Origin: Mogibacterium sp.
Lineage (GTDB): Bacteria; Bacillota; Clostridia; Peptostreptococcales; Anaerovoracaceae
Assembly: GCA_024403035.1 (NCBI GenBank)
Contig: JAKSSP010000006.1
Location: forward strand, 1-64,000
Length of the DNA: 64,000 nucleotides
Direction: 5' to 3'
Under the pieces are notes generated by a model. That model did not search any database and was not told where the DNA came from. It was given only the letters and a program-made list of their open reading frames with translations. This document shows positions 7,637-16,881 of this stretch, in pieces. Every line of letters begins with the position of its first letter. Positions within the stretch are counted from its first letter, which is position 1. The position numbers were made by a program, and so were the translations under genes.

Positions 7637-8869
7637 TTAATGATCCTTCATGAACAGGGTCCTCATTTCTCCGGCCAGATATATGGATCCGGTCGTCAGG
7701 ATGCACTGAAAACCCGAGTCCTTAGCGTATTCGTATGCCTCACGGGTCGACTCGAATACCATGCACCCGTGTCCGCATCCTGCGATGAGCTCGCCTATCC
7801 GCTCAGGATCTTCTGCTCTTTCATAATCCACGGCTGCTGCCGCGTAGGAGCATCCCTTGAGACCTCCCGTAAGTAATTGTACCATACGAACCGAATTTTT
7901 GTCTTTCATACAGCCAAAAATTACCAGCGTTCTTTTGATTTTATTTGTATGGGAGAATGCCTCATATGTCTTTACCAGCTCAGATATGGCGTCAGGATTA
8001 TGGGCTCCGTCTATGATGAAGACAGGCTCTTCACCCGGCTCATCATTCAGTATCTCAAATCTGCCCGGCAGCCAGGCATTTGCCAGGCCGTTTTCTATGG
8101 CTTCTTCGGACACTTCTATACCTGCAGCCTTTATGGCTTCTACTGCTGTCGCTGCGTTCCTTGTCTGATGCCCGCCTTTCATGGCCAGCTCATATTTCCT
8201 GTAACTGTCTGCCACTTCCGACACGTCGATGAACTTGCTTCCGTTCTCAGCAGCCACACGCCTGAATATGTTCTTGGTATTCGTGTCGCCTGTCTGTGAA
8301 ACGACCGGAACGCCCGGCTTTATGATGCCTGCCTTCTCTCGCGCTATCTTGAAGATGGTATTGCCGAGCTGGGCAGTGTGATCGAGCCCGACCTGAGTTA
8401 TGACGCTCACGAGAGGCTTTTCAAGGGTATTCGTTGAATCCAGCCTTCCGCCGAGTCCTGTCTCCAGGACTGCATAGTCAGGCTGTTCCTTTGCAAAGTA
8501 CAGATAGGCCGCTGCCGTGTATACCTCAAAGACGGTCAGTTTACCGTACTCGAGCTCGGCATTATGTAAAGTTTTCTTTACATCTTCCTCGACGGAATAC
8601 ACTCTCTCCTTAAGCGAGTCGAGCTCCGACTGTTCTATCATGCGGTGAGTGCCATCCCATATCTGCACTCTCTCGCATTCGTCCTCAAGATGCGGCGAAG
8701 TGAAAAGGCCCACGCTGTATCCCGCCTCCTCAAGTATGGAAGCGGTCATCACCGCGGTAGAGCCCTTTCCGTTGGTGCCTGCAATATGTATAGCCCTGAA
8801 GCCGGCTTCCGGATCGCCCAGAGCCGCCAGCAGAGCCTTCATTCTCTCAAGTCCGTCAAAGCTTGCCAT
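7637..8869 (-). CDS. folC: Folylpolyglutamate synthase / dihydrofolate synthase
   Basis: FolC adds glutamates to folates using ATP. The 410-residue protein has the P-loop signature HIAGTNGKGST (residues ~28-38), the FTSPHL motif and the IDGAHNPD motif of the Mur-ligase fold. Its ATG overlaps the valS stop codon (TAATG), the classic valS-folC pair, so translation is coupled. One copy of the window's palindromic repeat lies inside the coding region at 8564-8583 and encodes DVKKTLH in frame, in a surface-loop-like stretch before the conserved EYGKLTVFEV segment. Confidence 0.95.
   Translation of the reverse strand: MASFDGLERMKALLAALGDPEAGFRAIHIAGTNGKGSTAVMTASILEEAGYSVGLFTSPHLEDECERVQIWDGTHRMIEQSELDSLKERVYSVEEDVKKTLHNAELEYGKLTVFEVYTAAAYLYFAKEQPDYAVLETGLGGRLDSTNTLEKPLVSVITQVGLDHTAQLGNTIFKIAREKAGIIKPGVPVVSQTGDTNTKNIFRRVAAENGSKFIDVSEVADSYRKYELAMKGGHQTRNAATAVEAIKAAGIEVSEEAIENGLANAWLPGRFEILNDEPGEEPVFIIDGAHNPDAISELVKTYEAFSHTNKIKRTLVIFGCMKDKNSVRMVQLLTGGLKGCSYAAAAVDYERAEDPERIGELIAGCGHGCMVFESTREAYEYAKDSGFQCILTTGSIYLAGEMRTLFMKDH
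8564..8583. repeat. Palindromic repeat copy 2, inside folC
   Basis: ATGTAAAG-TTTT-CTTTACAT, identical in core to copy 1. It is read in frame through folC on the minus strand without a stop codon. Confidence 0.85.
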
Positions 8870-11535
8870 TACTTTTTAAGCGACTCCAGTCTCGCAAGCA
8901 CTGTCTCAAGCATGCTGCGGTACTTCTCGCCCTTGGCGCGCTCCTCTTCAACGAGCTTTGCCGGGGCCTTATCCGTGAATCCCTTGTTTGCAAGCTTCTT
9001 CTCTACTCTTTCGACCTCAGACTCAAGCCTCTTCTGCTCTTTCGTCAGTCTCTCTATCTCCGCCTCTCTGTCGACCAGGTCATCCAGCTTTACGGCTATC
9101 TCAGCACCGTTTATGACAGCTGTCATGACGTCATCAGGCATGTCGAAGCTGCTGTCCTTTATGTCGATATCCACGACGTTGGCCAGCTTTCTGATGCGCT
9201 CCGCGACCGCCTCTATATCGTCTTTCAGACTGTCGGTCCTGATGATGAGATTGAGCTTTCTTCCCGGTGCAGCCTCAGCTTCCGCTCTTATGTTACGGAC
9301 AGCCTTTATCACTGCCATCGCGGTCTCTATCCTCCTTACGGAGTCGGCGTAATCCATGTCAGGATCACATACCGGCCACTCGGCTCTGATGAGCATGGCG
9401 TCGCGGCCTTTCTTTTCTTCATCCTGAGGCAGGAATCCCCATATCTCCTCTGTGATGAAAGGCATGAACGGGTGCAGGAACTTCAGAAGATCCTTGAGCA
9501 CCTTGGTCAGCACGAATCTGGCTACTTTCTTGTCTTCTTCATCATCTCCATAGAGCCTGCCCTTGACGAGCTCGATGTACCAGTCGCAGAAGACGTCCCA
9601 GATGAGCTCATAAACTCTCTGGCCCGCCATGCCCAGCTCAAACTTGTCGAGCTGCTCTGTGATGTACTTAGCGCCGTCATTGGCCATCTGCAGTATCCAT
9701 TTATCCTCGTCAGCGAGCCTTGTCTCATCGAATTCCATCGGGAGCCATTTGCCCTCTTCATCCTGCAGGTTCATTATCGTGAATCTGGAAGCGTTCCAGA
9801 GCTTGTTTGCGAAGTTTCTCGCGGCCTCGATCCTCTTAGGGATGTATCTGGTGTCATTACCCGGCGAGATTCCCGTGCACAGCATGAATCTCAGGGCGTC
9901 CGCGCCGTACTGGGCGATCGAATCCAGAGGATCGACGCCGTTGCCGAGGGACTTGCTCATCTTGCGGCCGAGTTCATCTCTGACCAGTCCGTGGACAAAG
10001 ACGTAATCATACGGAGCGTCTCCCATGCACTCATAACCTGAGAATACCATCCTGACTACCCAGAAGAAGATGATATCGTAGCCCGTGACAAGCACAGAGT
10101 TAGGATAAAAGTAATCCAGAGCGTCGGTCTTTTCAGGCCAGCCTAGTGTCGAGAACGGCCAGAGCGCTGAGCTGAACCATGTGTCCAGAACGTCCTCATC
10201 CTGAGTAAAGTGTTTGCATCCGCACTTAGGGCAGACTTCAGGCATATGGTCGGCTACCACTATCTCGCCGCATTCATCGCAGTAATACGCAGGGATCCTG
10301 TGTCCCCACCAGAGCTGACGGCTGATGCACCAGTCTCTTATTTCATAGAGCCAGTTGAGGTAGACCTTGGAGAATCTCTCAGGCACAAACTTCATGCGGC
10401 CTGTTTCTACCGCGGCTATGGCAGGTTTTGCCAGCTCGTCCATCTTTACGAACCACTGGTCGCTCATCATAGGCTCAACGGCGCTGTGACATCTGTAGCA
10501 CTTTCCGACAGGTATGGTAAGTTCTTCCGTCTTTACGAGGAATCCCGCTTCTTCAAGATCCTTGACCCATGCCCTGCGGCATTCATATCTGTCCATGCCC
10601 TCGTATTTGCCGGCGTATCCGTTCATCGTCGCGTCATCGTTCATGCAGCTGATGATCTCGAGATCGTGTCTCTGGCCGACTTCGAAGTCGTTAGGGTCGT
10701 GTGCCGGCGTGATCTTAACGGCTCCGGTACCCTTTTCAGGATCCGGATATTCGTCCGCGATCACCGGGATCTCCCTGCCCACTATAGGCAGGATGACTGT
10801 CTTTCCTACGAGGTCTTTATATCTCTCATCGCTCGGATGCACCGCTATGGCGATATCTCCGAACATTGTCTCAGGTCTGGATGTTGCGACGGTTATGCCC
10901 TCGCCTCCGTCCTTTGCAGGATATCTGAAGTACCAGTACTTACCGTTTTCATCCTCATGCTCTACTTCCGCGTCGGATAGAGAGGTCTTGCAGCACGGAC
11001 ACCAGTTGATCAGACGGTTGCCCTTGTATATCCATCCCTTCTCGTAGAGGTCGATGAAATACTTTACGACCGCCCTGTTGCACTGCTCGTCCATGGTAAA
11101 GCGCTCGCGTCTCCAGTCGCAGGAGTCGCCAAGCTTGCGGCACTGCTTTGTAATGCGTCCGCCGTATTCTTCCTTCCACGCCCATGCGTGCTTCAAAAAC
11201 TCTTCTCTGCCGAAATCCCTCTTGTCGCGGCCGGTCTTTTCCCTGAGCTCATTCGCTACCTTTACCTCGGTGGCGATGCTCGCGTGGTCTGAGCCCGGGA
11301 GCCACAGAGCGGCATAACCCTGCATCCTCTTCCATCTTGTGAGGACGTCCTGCAGAGTATGGTCGAGAGCGTGTCCCATATGAAGCTGTCCCGTTATGTT
11401 CGGAGGCGGCATCACGATGGTGAACGGCTCTTTGTCTCTGTCTATATCCGCGTCGAAAGCGCCCTCGGATTCCCACATCTCATAGATGCGCTCTTCGAAT
11501 TCTTTAGGATCGTATGTCTTTGCGAGATTCTTCAT
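8869..11535 (-). CDS. valS: Valyl-tRNA synthetase
   Basis: ValS charges tRNA-Val and edits misactivated threonine. The 888-residue class I synthetase has the HIGH-type motif HMGH (52-55, in the stretch PPPNITGQLHMGH), the KMSKS motif (in GRKMSKSLGNGVDP), a CP1 editing domain between them and a C-terminal coiled coil of ~70 residues (VEIERLTKEQKRLESEVERVEKK-like heptads). It is translated 15 bp after the alarmone synthetase gene and overlaps folC. No T-box leader is present, which fits its position in the interior of an operon. A tRNA-Val lies at the left edge of this window. Confidence 0.98.
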   Translation of the reverse strand: MKNLAKTYDPKEFEERIYEMWESEGAFDADIDRDKEPFTIVMPPPNITGQLHMGHALDHTLQDVLTRWKRMQGYAALWLPGSDHASIATEVKVANELREKTGRDKRDFGREEFLKHAWAWKEEYGGRITKQCRKLGDSCDWRRERFTMDEQCNRAVVKYFIDLYEKGWIYKGNRLINWCPCCKTSLSDAEVEHEDENGKYWYFRYPAKDGGEGITVATSRPETMFGDIAIAVHPSDERYKDLVGKTVILPIVGREIPVIADEYPDPEKGTGAVKITPAHDPNDFEVGQRHDLEIISCMNDDATMNGYAGKYEGMDRYECRRAWVKDLEEAGFLVKTEELTIPVGKCYRCHSAVEPMMSDQWFVKMDELAKPAIAAVETGRMKFVPERFSKVYLNWLYEIRDWCISRQLWWGHRIPAYYCDECGEIVVADHMPEVCPKCGCKHFTQDEDVLDTWFSSALWPFSTLGWPEKTDALDYFYPNSVLVTGYDIIFFWVVRMVFSGYECMGDAPYDYVFVHGLVRDELGRKMSKSLGNGVDPLDSIAQYGADALRFMLCTGISPGNDTRYIPKRIEAARNFANKLWNASRFTIMNLQDEEGKWLPMEFDETRLADEDKWILQMANDGAKYITEQLDKFELGMAGQRVYELIWDVFCDWYIELVKGRLYGDDEEDKKVARFVLTKVLKDLLKFLHPFMPFITEEIWGFLPQDEEKKGRDAMLIRAEWPVCDPDMDYADSVRRIETAMAVIKAVRNIRAEAEAAPGRKLNLIIRTDSLKDDIEAVAERIRKLANVVDIDIKDSSFDMPDDVMTAVINGAEIAVKLDDLVDREAEIERLTKEQKRLESEVERVEKKLANKGFTDKAPAKLVEEERAKGEKYRSMLETVLARLESLKK

Positions 11536-11550
11536 TTTAACGTGTTCTCC

Positions 11551-12252
11551 TTAGTAATCGCTGTATTTGCTGTCGTTCTTCAAAACTTCGTGGCGTACGC
11601 GGCTCATCTGCTCGTCCACCTTGTGCAGCGTCTCCGCGCATGTCTTCAGGTAATTGGTGATGTCCGGCGTGAGTTCGCCCTTGTTCTTATATCTGAGTTC
11701 GTGCTCCAGGCTGGCCCAGGCGTCCATCATGACGCTGCGGAACTGTATCTCCACCGGGACCATCTTTCTCTTGTTAACGAGGTATACCGGTACGGCTATT
11801 ACCACGTGCACGCTGCGGTAGCCGCTTTCCTTAGGCTTGTCGCAGTAGTCCCTTACCCTTATCATCTCGATGTCTTCCTGTGAAAGAAGCAGCCTTGACA
11901 TCGTGGCTATATCCTCTTCGTAGTTGCATACCACGCGGATGCCCGCGATATCAAGTATCTCGCGCATCACGGTATCGAGGTTGTTCAGAGGATCCTCGAT
12001 GCCGTATCTGCCGGCCTTTTCCATTAAACTTTCAAATGTCTTTAGCCTCGACTGTACGTGGTGTATAGGCATGTATGAATGCTTCTTGTCAAAATCATCG
12101 GAAAGTATGCTCAGCCTGGTCTCCACCTCTCTTATGGCGGATTTGTACAGCAGGCTTACGTCATCTATCGCCGACTGGAGTTCTTCATCCGTGCCTCTGA
12201 ATTCAGGCATCATTTCGCGTATCCTGTCAGCATAGTAGTATCTGAATCCCAT
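11551..12252 (-). CDS. Small alarmone synthetase (RelA/SpoT-type GTP pyrophosphokinase domain)
   Basis: The 233-residue protein carries only the synthetase domain that makes (p)ppGpp, without an HD hydrolase, TGS or ACT domain. The core motifs are visible: LDIAGIRVVCNYEEDI, KESGYRSVHVVI and VEIQFRSVMMDAWASLEHELRYK. This matches the RelQ/YjbM group of Firmicutes. Its start overlaps the stop codon of the FolD-like gene, and valS follows by 15 bp, so a stress alarmone enzyme is cotranscribed with a tRNA synthetase and folate genes. RelQ or RelP assignment needs a tree. Confidence 0.92.
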   Translation of the reverse strand: MGFRYYYADRIREMMPEFRGTDEELQSAIDDVSLLYKSAIREVETRLSILSDDFDKKHSYMPIHHVQSRLKTFESLMEKAGRYGIEDPLNNLDTVMREILDIAGIRVVCNYEEDIATMSRLLLSQEDIEMIRVRDYCDKPKESGYRSVHVVIAVPVYLVNKRKMVPVEIQFRSVMMDAWASLEHELRYKNKGELTPDITNYLKTCAETLHKVDEQMSRVRHEVLKNDSKYSDY

Positions 12253-13169
12253 TACATCATCTCCATCAAACTCATCATTCCGTCCCGTTTTGCCCTTTTC
12301 TCGTCCGCCGCTTTTCCGACAGCCTTTATGATATTGCGGAGCAGTATGGATGTCGTGACCCTTCCGATGCCTCCCGGTACCGGCGTATATGTCAGGTCGT
12401 TGATCTTACCGCCCGCCTTTATCTCTTCAATGTTCAGGTCGCCGTGCATCTTGCCGTCGGCTCCGGTTCCTGTCCCTACGTCGAAAATGATCTGGCCGTC
12501 GCGGAAGAACTCGCTTCCGAAGCTCTCTGTAAGTCCGGTGGCAAGCACCACTATGTCCGCATTCTTGCAGGCCTTAATGGTGTCTTTCCTTGGCGTGCCG
12601 GAGTGGCATATGGTCACTGTCGCGTTCTTTGCGAGCATCATAAGCGCAATAGGCTTTCCTACAGTGATGCTGCGTCCCAGGACCGTGACATTCCTGCCTG
12701 CCAGATCTATTTTGTGGTAACGCGCTATTTCCATGCATGCCTCAGCCGTGCAGGCAAAGAAAGCATCTTCCTTGCCTACGAAGAGGTCGGATATGGACAT
12801 ATCCGTTATGGCATCGACGTCCTTTTCAGGATTCAGCATGGTCCTCAGGCGCTCTCCGTCGATATTTTCAGGGAAAGGCCTCAGCAGTATTACCCCGTGA
12901 ACGCTCTCGTCCTCATTGACAGCCCTCAGCGCCACCTCCAGCAGCGCCTGATTAGCGTTGTGAGGAAAACTGATGGACTGTGTCTCGATGCCGAAGTTCC
13001 TGCTCTGGCGGATTATGGCGTTCTCATAGAAAGACTGACCGTCGTCATCGCCCGCTCTGATCACGGCAAGCTTAGGGACTATGTCAAGCTCCGCAAAGTA
13101 TCTGACAGACTCCCTTATATGCTTGTCTAATTCTCTTTTTACTCCGTCTACGGTCAGTTCTTTGAACAT
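12252..13169 (-). CDS. folD: Divergent FolD (methylene-THF dehydrogenase/cyclohydrolase family)
   Basis: Classical FolD interconverts methylene-, methenyl- and 10-formyl-THF with NADP. Here the NADP-binding motif LGRSITVGKP (164-173) and the C-terminal TPVPGGIGRVTT are intact. However, the catalytic Y-x3-K motif reads Y48-E-N-A-I52, so the lysine is replaced by isoleucine; the usual QLPLP reads LLRPFP, and the PCTP segment reads ACTAEA. Cyclohydrolase chemistry depends on that lysine in E. coli FolD, so this may be dehydrogenase-only or act on another substrate. At 305 residues it is slightly longer than usual. The ribosome site AAGGA precedes the ATG. Confidence 0.85.
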   Translation of the reverse strand: MFKELTVDGVKRELDKHIRESVRYFAELDIVPKLAVIRAGDDDGQSFYENAIIRQSRNFGIETQSISFPHNANQALLEVALRAVNEDESVHGVILLRPFPENIDGERLRTMLNPEKDVDAITDMSISDLFVGKEDAFFACTAEACMEIARYHKIDLAGRNVTVLGRSITVGKPIALMMLAKNATVTICHSGTPRKDTIKACKNADIVVLATGLTESFGSEFFRDGQIIFDVGTGTGADGKMHGDLNIEEIKAGGKINDLTYTPVPGGIGRVTTSILLRNIIKAVGKAADEKRAKRDGMMSLMEMM

Positions 13170-13204
13170 TCTCGAATTCCTTCGGTAACAGTGTTATTGT
13201 TAAT

Positions 13205-13220
13205 GTAAAGTTCTCTTTAC
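13205..13220. repeat. Palindromic repeat copy 3 (GTAAAG-TTCT-CTTTAC)
   Basis: Shorter arms than the other copies (six bases). It lies five bases beyond the potC stop codon, in the 55-bp gap before folD. Confidence 0.7.
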
Positions 13221-13224
13221 TATT

Positions 13225-14016
13225 TTATGCCGCCCTTGCGTCTTTAAGATTGTTTGCCTTGTCCTGCCTGATGTTGGCGATCAGAAGCACAGCGAGCGCG
13301 ACCACGAATATGATGGTCGACAGAGCGAAAAGGCTTGGCCTGATCCCGATCTTGACCTCGCTGTAAATGAGTGTCGAGATGGTATTTATGCCGGCTCCCC
13401 TTGTGAAGTACGTGATGATGAAATCATCTACAGACATCGTGAAGCTCAGAAGGAATCCCGACATTATGCCCGGCTTGAGTTCAGGCAATACTATCTTTCT
13501 GAAAGCGTATTTTTCAGTCGCTCCGAGATCGAGCGCGGCCTCATACAGCCTGTCGGTGTTCTTGTTTACTCGAGGCCTGACTGAAAGTATCACGTACGGT
13601 ATGCAGAAGGTCGCGTGGCTGAAGAGTATGGTCATGTATCCGCGCGGCGCCTTTATCATGAGGAAGAACAGCATCAGCGCTATACCCGTGACTATATCGG
13701 CATTCAGCATAGGGATGTTGTTGAATCCCAGCAGAACGTTCTGCGTGCGCGGCTTCATGGACGCCATTCCAAGAACCGCAAGCGTCCCCACGATGGTCGC
13801 TATCAGGGCTGCCAGAATGGCTATCGAGAACGTATTCACGATAGCGCCCATCATGAGCCTGCTCTGGAACAGCTCCGCGTACCAGTGCAGGCTGAAGCCG
13901 CCCCATACCGACATAGACTTAACATCGTTGAATGAAAGTACTATAAGCGTCAGTATCGGCAGATACAGGAACAGCATGATTATTAAGATGTAAATACGTC
14001 CCAGTGTCTTTTTCAT
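13225..14016 (-). CDS. potC: Spermidine/putrescine ABC transporter permease PotC
   Basis: One of two inner-membrane permeases of a polyamine importer. The 263 residues contain about six membrane segments and the binding-protein-dependent permease EAA-type loop (DLGATEKYAFRKIVLPELKPGIMSG region) that contacts PotA. It begins one base after potB. The usual substrate-binding gene potD does not follow; the next gene downstream is folD. Confidence 0.93.
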   Translation of the reverse strand: MKKTLGRIYILIIMLFLYLPILTLIVLSFNDVKSMSVWGGFSLHWYAELFQSRLMMGAIVNTFSIAILAALIATIVGTLAVLGMASMKPRTQNVLLGFNNIPMLNADIVTGIALMLFFLMIKAPRGYMTILFSHATFCIPYVILSVRPRVNKNTDRLYEAALDLGATEKYAFRKIVLPELKPGIMSGFLLSFTMSVDDFIITYFTRGAGINTISTLIYSEVKIGIRPSLFALSTIIFVVALAVLLIANIRQDKANNLKDARAA

Positions 14017-14017
14017 G

Positions 14018-14836
14018 CTATATCAGGTTTGCCCCTCCTGTCTTATCGAACTTCTGGAGCATAAGCATGCTGAATATGATGAACACCATCATTACCAGCG
14101 ACAGTCCGGAGCCCAGGTACCAGTTTGAATTTACCGTGAACTCCTGCTCTATGATATTTCCTATCAGGTTTATCTTGCCGCCGCCCAGCATGTTGGAAAT
14201 AACGAATGTCGTTAGGGCCGGGATGAATACCATGGTTATGCCCGAAACGATGCCCGGCACCGAAAGCGGCAGTATGACTCTGGTATATACCTTGCCCTTC
14301 GTGGCTCCCAGATCGTAGGCCGCCTCTATGAGGTGGTTATCGATCTTGGAGACCGTGTTGTATATAGGGAGTATCATGAACGGCAAAAAGTCATAGACCA
14401 TGCCCAGCACGATGGCTCCCGGAGTATTCATCATCTCCTGGCGCGGAAGTCCTATCGCTGTGATTATCGCGTTTATTACGCCCTGTCTTTCAAGCAGAAC
14501 CTGCCATGCCATGGTACGGAGCAGAAAGTTCATCCACATCGGCAGTATGATGACAAAGATGAGGAAGCCCTGCTTGCCGTACTTGCTTTCCCTCAGGATC
14601 ATGGCCATAGGAAAAGCCAGCACCAGACATATGGCTGTGCTTATGAGCGCAAGCGAAAGCGAAAGACCAAGCGCCTGCATGTGATCGCCCCTGAACATCG
14701 CCGCTATGTTGGCGAAAGTGAAGCCGCCTTCCCTGCTGGTGAAGCCGTAGTAGGCGATCGAAGCCAGCGGGATGACTGTCCCGGCGATTATCCATAATAT
14801 GAACGGTATTGAGTAGCTTTTCTTGTTTGCTGTCAT
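14018..14836 (-). CDS. potB: Spermidine/putrescine ABC transporter permease PotB
   Basis: The partner permease of PotC: 272 residues, about six membrane segments, and the EAA-type loop YDLGATKGKVYTRVILPLS that docks with the ATPase. The start overlaps the end of potA by four bases (ATGA), typical of translational coupling in this transporter operon. Confidence 0.93.
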   Translation of the reverse strand: MTANKKSYSIPFILWIIAGTVIPLASIAYYGFTSREGGFTFANIAAMFRGDHMQALGLSLSLALISTAICLVLAFPMAMILRESKYGKQGFLIFVIILPMWMNFLLRTMAWQVLLERQGVINAIITAIGLPRQEMMNTPGAIVLGMVYDFLPFMILPIYNTVSKIDNHLIEAAYDLGATKGKVYTRVILPLSVPGIVSGITMVFIPALTTFVISNMLGGGKINLIGNIIEQEFTVNSNWYLGSGLSLVMMVFIIFSMLMLQKFDKTGGANLI

Positions 14837-15918
14837 AGATCGAGTTCTATGGCGGATTCCGCCTCGCTCTTAGGTTTGTGCATAATCTGTATGTTTTCCG
14901 GATCGACTTTCATGCCGATCTTCTCTCCTACGTCATGCTGGTCGTAGTTCTGCAGCAGCCATTCCACCTTTCCGTGCTCGCTCTGCACCAGCATCTCATA
15001 GTGTACGCCAATGAACAGCTTGGAAATGATGGTCCCGTTCCACTGTCCCCTGCCATAAGGCACTATGTCGATGTCCTCCGGCCTTATTACGACGTCCACC
15101 CTGCGGCGCGGCGGGAAGCCTTCCTTCCTTCCGTCGATGCAAGGATAGTCGACTCCGTCTATGCGTACAACTTTCTCATCCACCATCTGGCCTGACAGGA
15201 TGTTGCTGTCTCCGATAAAGTCAGCAACGAAGGCGTTGACCGGCTCATCGTAGATCTCCTGAGGAGTGCCCTCCTGCTGGATGTAGCCCTCGTTCATGAC
15301 GACTACCTTGTCTGACATCGTAAGGGCTTCTTCCTGATCGTGGGTGATGTAGATAAACGTGATGCCCAGCTCTTTTTTGAGGCGCACGAGCTCATACTCC
15401 ATCTCCTGACGGAGCTTCAGATCGAGCGCGCCAAGCGGCTCGTCAAGGAGCAGCACTCTCGGCTCGTTTACGATGGCTCTGGCCATGGCTATCCTCTGCT
15501 GCTGACCGCCCGAGAGCTGGTCTATGCGGCGGTTCTCGAAACCCTTGAGGTTCACGAGCATGAGAGCGTTGGCTACTTTTTTCTTTATTTCGGCCTCCGG
15601 TCTGTTTTTGACCCTGAGGCTGAACGCTATGTTCTCTCCCACGCTCATATGCGGGAAAAGCGCGTAATTCTGGAACACAGTGTTGACCGGTCTCTGGTTT
15701 GCAGGCATGTCCGTGATGTCCTTGCCTTCAAAGTAGACCCTGCCCTGATCAGGCTTCTCAAAACCCGCGATTATACGCAGCGTAGTCGTTTTTCCGCAGC
15801 CCGAAGGACCCAGCAGCGTGACAAATTCATTCTCGTCAACGCTGAGGTCTATGCCGTTCAGCACCATGGTGTCGTCAAAACTTTTGACTATTCCTTCAAG
15901 TCTTATCAGTTCGCCCAA
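14833..15918 (-). CDS. potA: Spermidine/putrescine ABC transporter ATP-binding protein PotA
   Basis: This ATPase of the polyamine importer has 361 residues. Walker A is GPSGCGKTT, the signature is LSGGQQQR and Walker B is RVLLLDEP with DLKLRQEM following, as in the CUT1/Pot subfamily. The C-terminal ~120 residues form the TOBE regulatory domain. It lies 41 bp after the Mrp ATPase gene and leads the potABC set. PotD, the periplasmic-type binding lipoprotein, is absent from the neighbourhood. Confidence 0.95.
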   Translation of the reverse strand: MGELIRLEGIVKSFDDTMVLNGIDLSVDENEFVTLLGPSGCGKTTTLRIIAGFEKPDQGRVYFEGKDITDMPANQRPVNTVFQNYALFPHMSVGENIAFSLRVKNRPEAEIKKKVANALMLVNLKGFENRRIDQLSGGQQQRIAMARAIVNEPRVLLLDEPLGALDLKLRQEMEYELVRLKKELGITFIYITHDQEEALTMSDKVVVMNEGYIQQEGTPQEIYDEPVNAFVADFIGDSNILSGQMVDEKVVRIDGVDYPCIDGRKEGFPPRRRVDVVIRPEDIDIVPYGRGQWNGTIISKLFIGVHYEMLVQSEHGKVEWLLQNYDQHDVGEKIGMKVDPENIQIMHKPKSEAESAIELDL

Positions 15919-15959
15919 TGAAGTTCCCTTTCTTTAAAACACCGGGTTATAACCAATAC

Positions 15960-16856
15960 TTATTCCGCCTTTAGTCCAAGATCTTCGAGCACCTCCAGAA
16001 CGGATTCCATCTGTGTGCCCTCGTTGAACTCGATCTTGCCCATGTCCGCCTCCTGCGAAAGCAATGGATCGATCGGAAGTCTCTCAAGAAGCTTGAGACC
16101 GTATTCAGCCGCGACTTCTTCAGCCTTGCTGGCTCCGAACATCTCTATCTTGCGTCCGCAGTCCGGGCATGTGATATAGCTCATGTTCTCTACGATACCG
16201 AGAACAGGTATGTTCATGAGTTTCGCCATCTTTACGGCCTTGCCGACTATCATACTGACAAGATCCTGAGGCGATGTGACTACGATGATGCCGTCCACAG
16301 GGAGCGACTGGAATACCGTCAGAGGCACGTCGCCTGTCCCAGGAGGCATATCGATGAAGAGGACGTCAAGATCTCCCCAGTATACGTCGGTCCAGAACTG
16401 CTCAACGACTCCGCCGATGACCGGTCCTCTCCAGACTACAGGGTCAGTCTCATTCTCTACAAGCAGGTTGATGGACATCATCTTGATATCCAGCGGTGTC
16501 TCTTCAGGAAGGATGCCGTAATCACTGCCGTAAGCCTTGGTCTTTACGCCAAACATCTTAGGAATGGACGGGCCTGTGATATCCGCGTCCATGATGCCTG
16601 TCTTAAAGCCGTTTCTTGTGGCAGCAATAGCTGAAAGCGCCGTCACCATCGACTTTCCTACTCCGCCCTTGCCCGAAACTACAGCTATGACTTTCTTTAC
16701 AGAGCTGTATGGATTGAGTTCGGCCTTCTGTATCCCGCCGTCTCTCGACGCGCAGTCGGCTCCGCATGTGCTGCAGTCGTGTGTGCAGTCCTCAGGAGCG
16801 GCTCCGCCCTCATGTCCGCCTTCGTGCATGCAGAAATTCCTGTACTTGTTGATCAT
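15960..16856 (-). CDS. Mrp/NBP35-family Fe-S cluster carrier ATPase
   Basis: P-loop ATPases of this family bind and transfer [4Fe-4S] clusters. The deviant Walker A motif SGKGGVGKS is near residues 61-69, preceded by a His- and Cys-rich N-terminus with CTHDCSTCGADC, and the conserved C-terminal CPDCG pair that bridges a cluster between dimer subunits is present. Length is 298 residues, typical for clostridial members with an N-terminal cysteine extension. It sits between a lipoprotein gene and potA. Whether it serves selenium, iron-sulfur or other maturation here cannot be told from sequence. Confidence 0.93.
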   Translation of the reverse strand: MINKYRNFCMHEGGHEGGAAPEDCTHDCSTCGADCASRDGGIQKAELNPYSSVKKVIAVVSGKGGVGKSMVTALSAIAATRNGFKTGIMDADITGPSIPKMFGVKTKAYGSDYGILPEETPLDIKMMSINLLVENETDPVVWRGPVIGGVVEQFWTDVYWGDLDVLFIDMPPGTGDVPLTVFQSLPVDGIIVVTSPQDLVSMIVGKAVKMAKLMNIPVLGIVENMSYITCPDCGRKIEMFGASKAEEVAAEYGLKLLERLPIDPLLSQEADMGKIEFNEGTQMESVLEVLEDLGLKAE

Positions 16857-16881
16857 CTTATTTCCTCCGTTTGTATGTTTT

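Noticed and set aside
8564-8583. folC palindrome as evidence that folC is broken
   Set aside because: The frame remains open and all conserved motifs are present on both sides.
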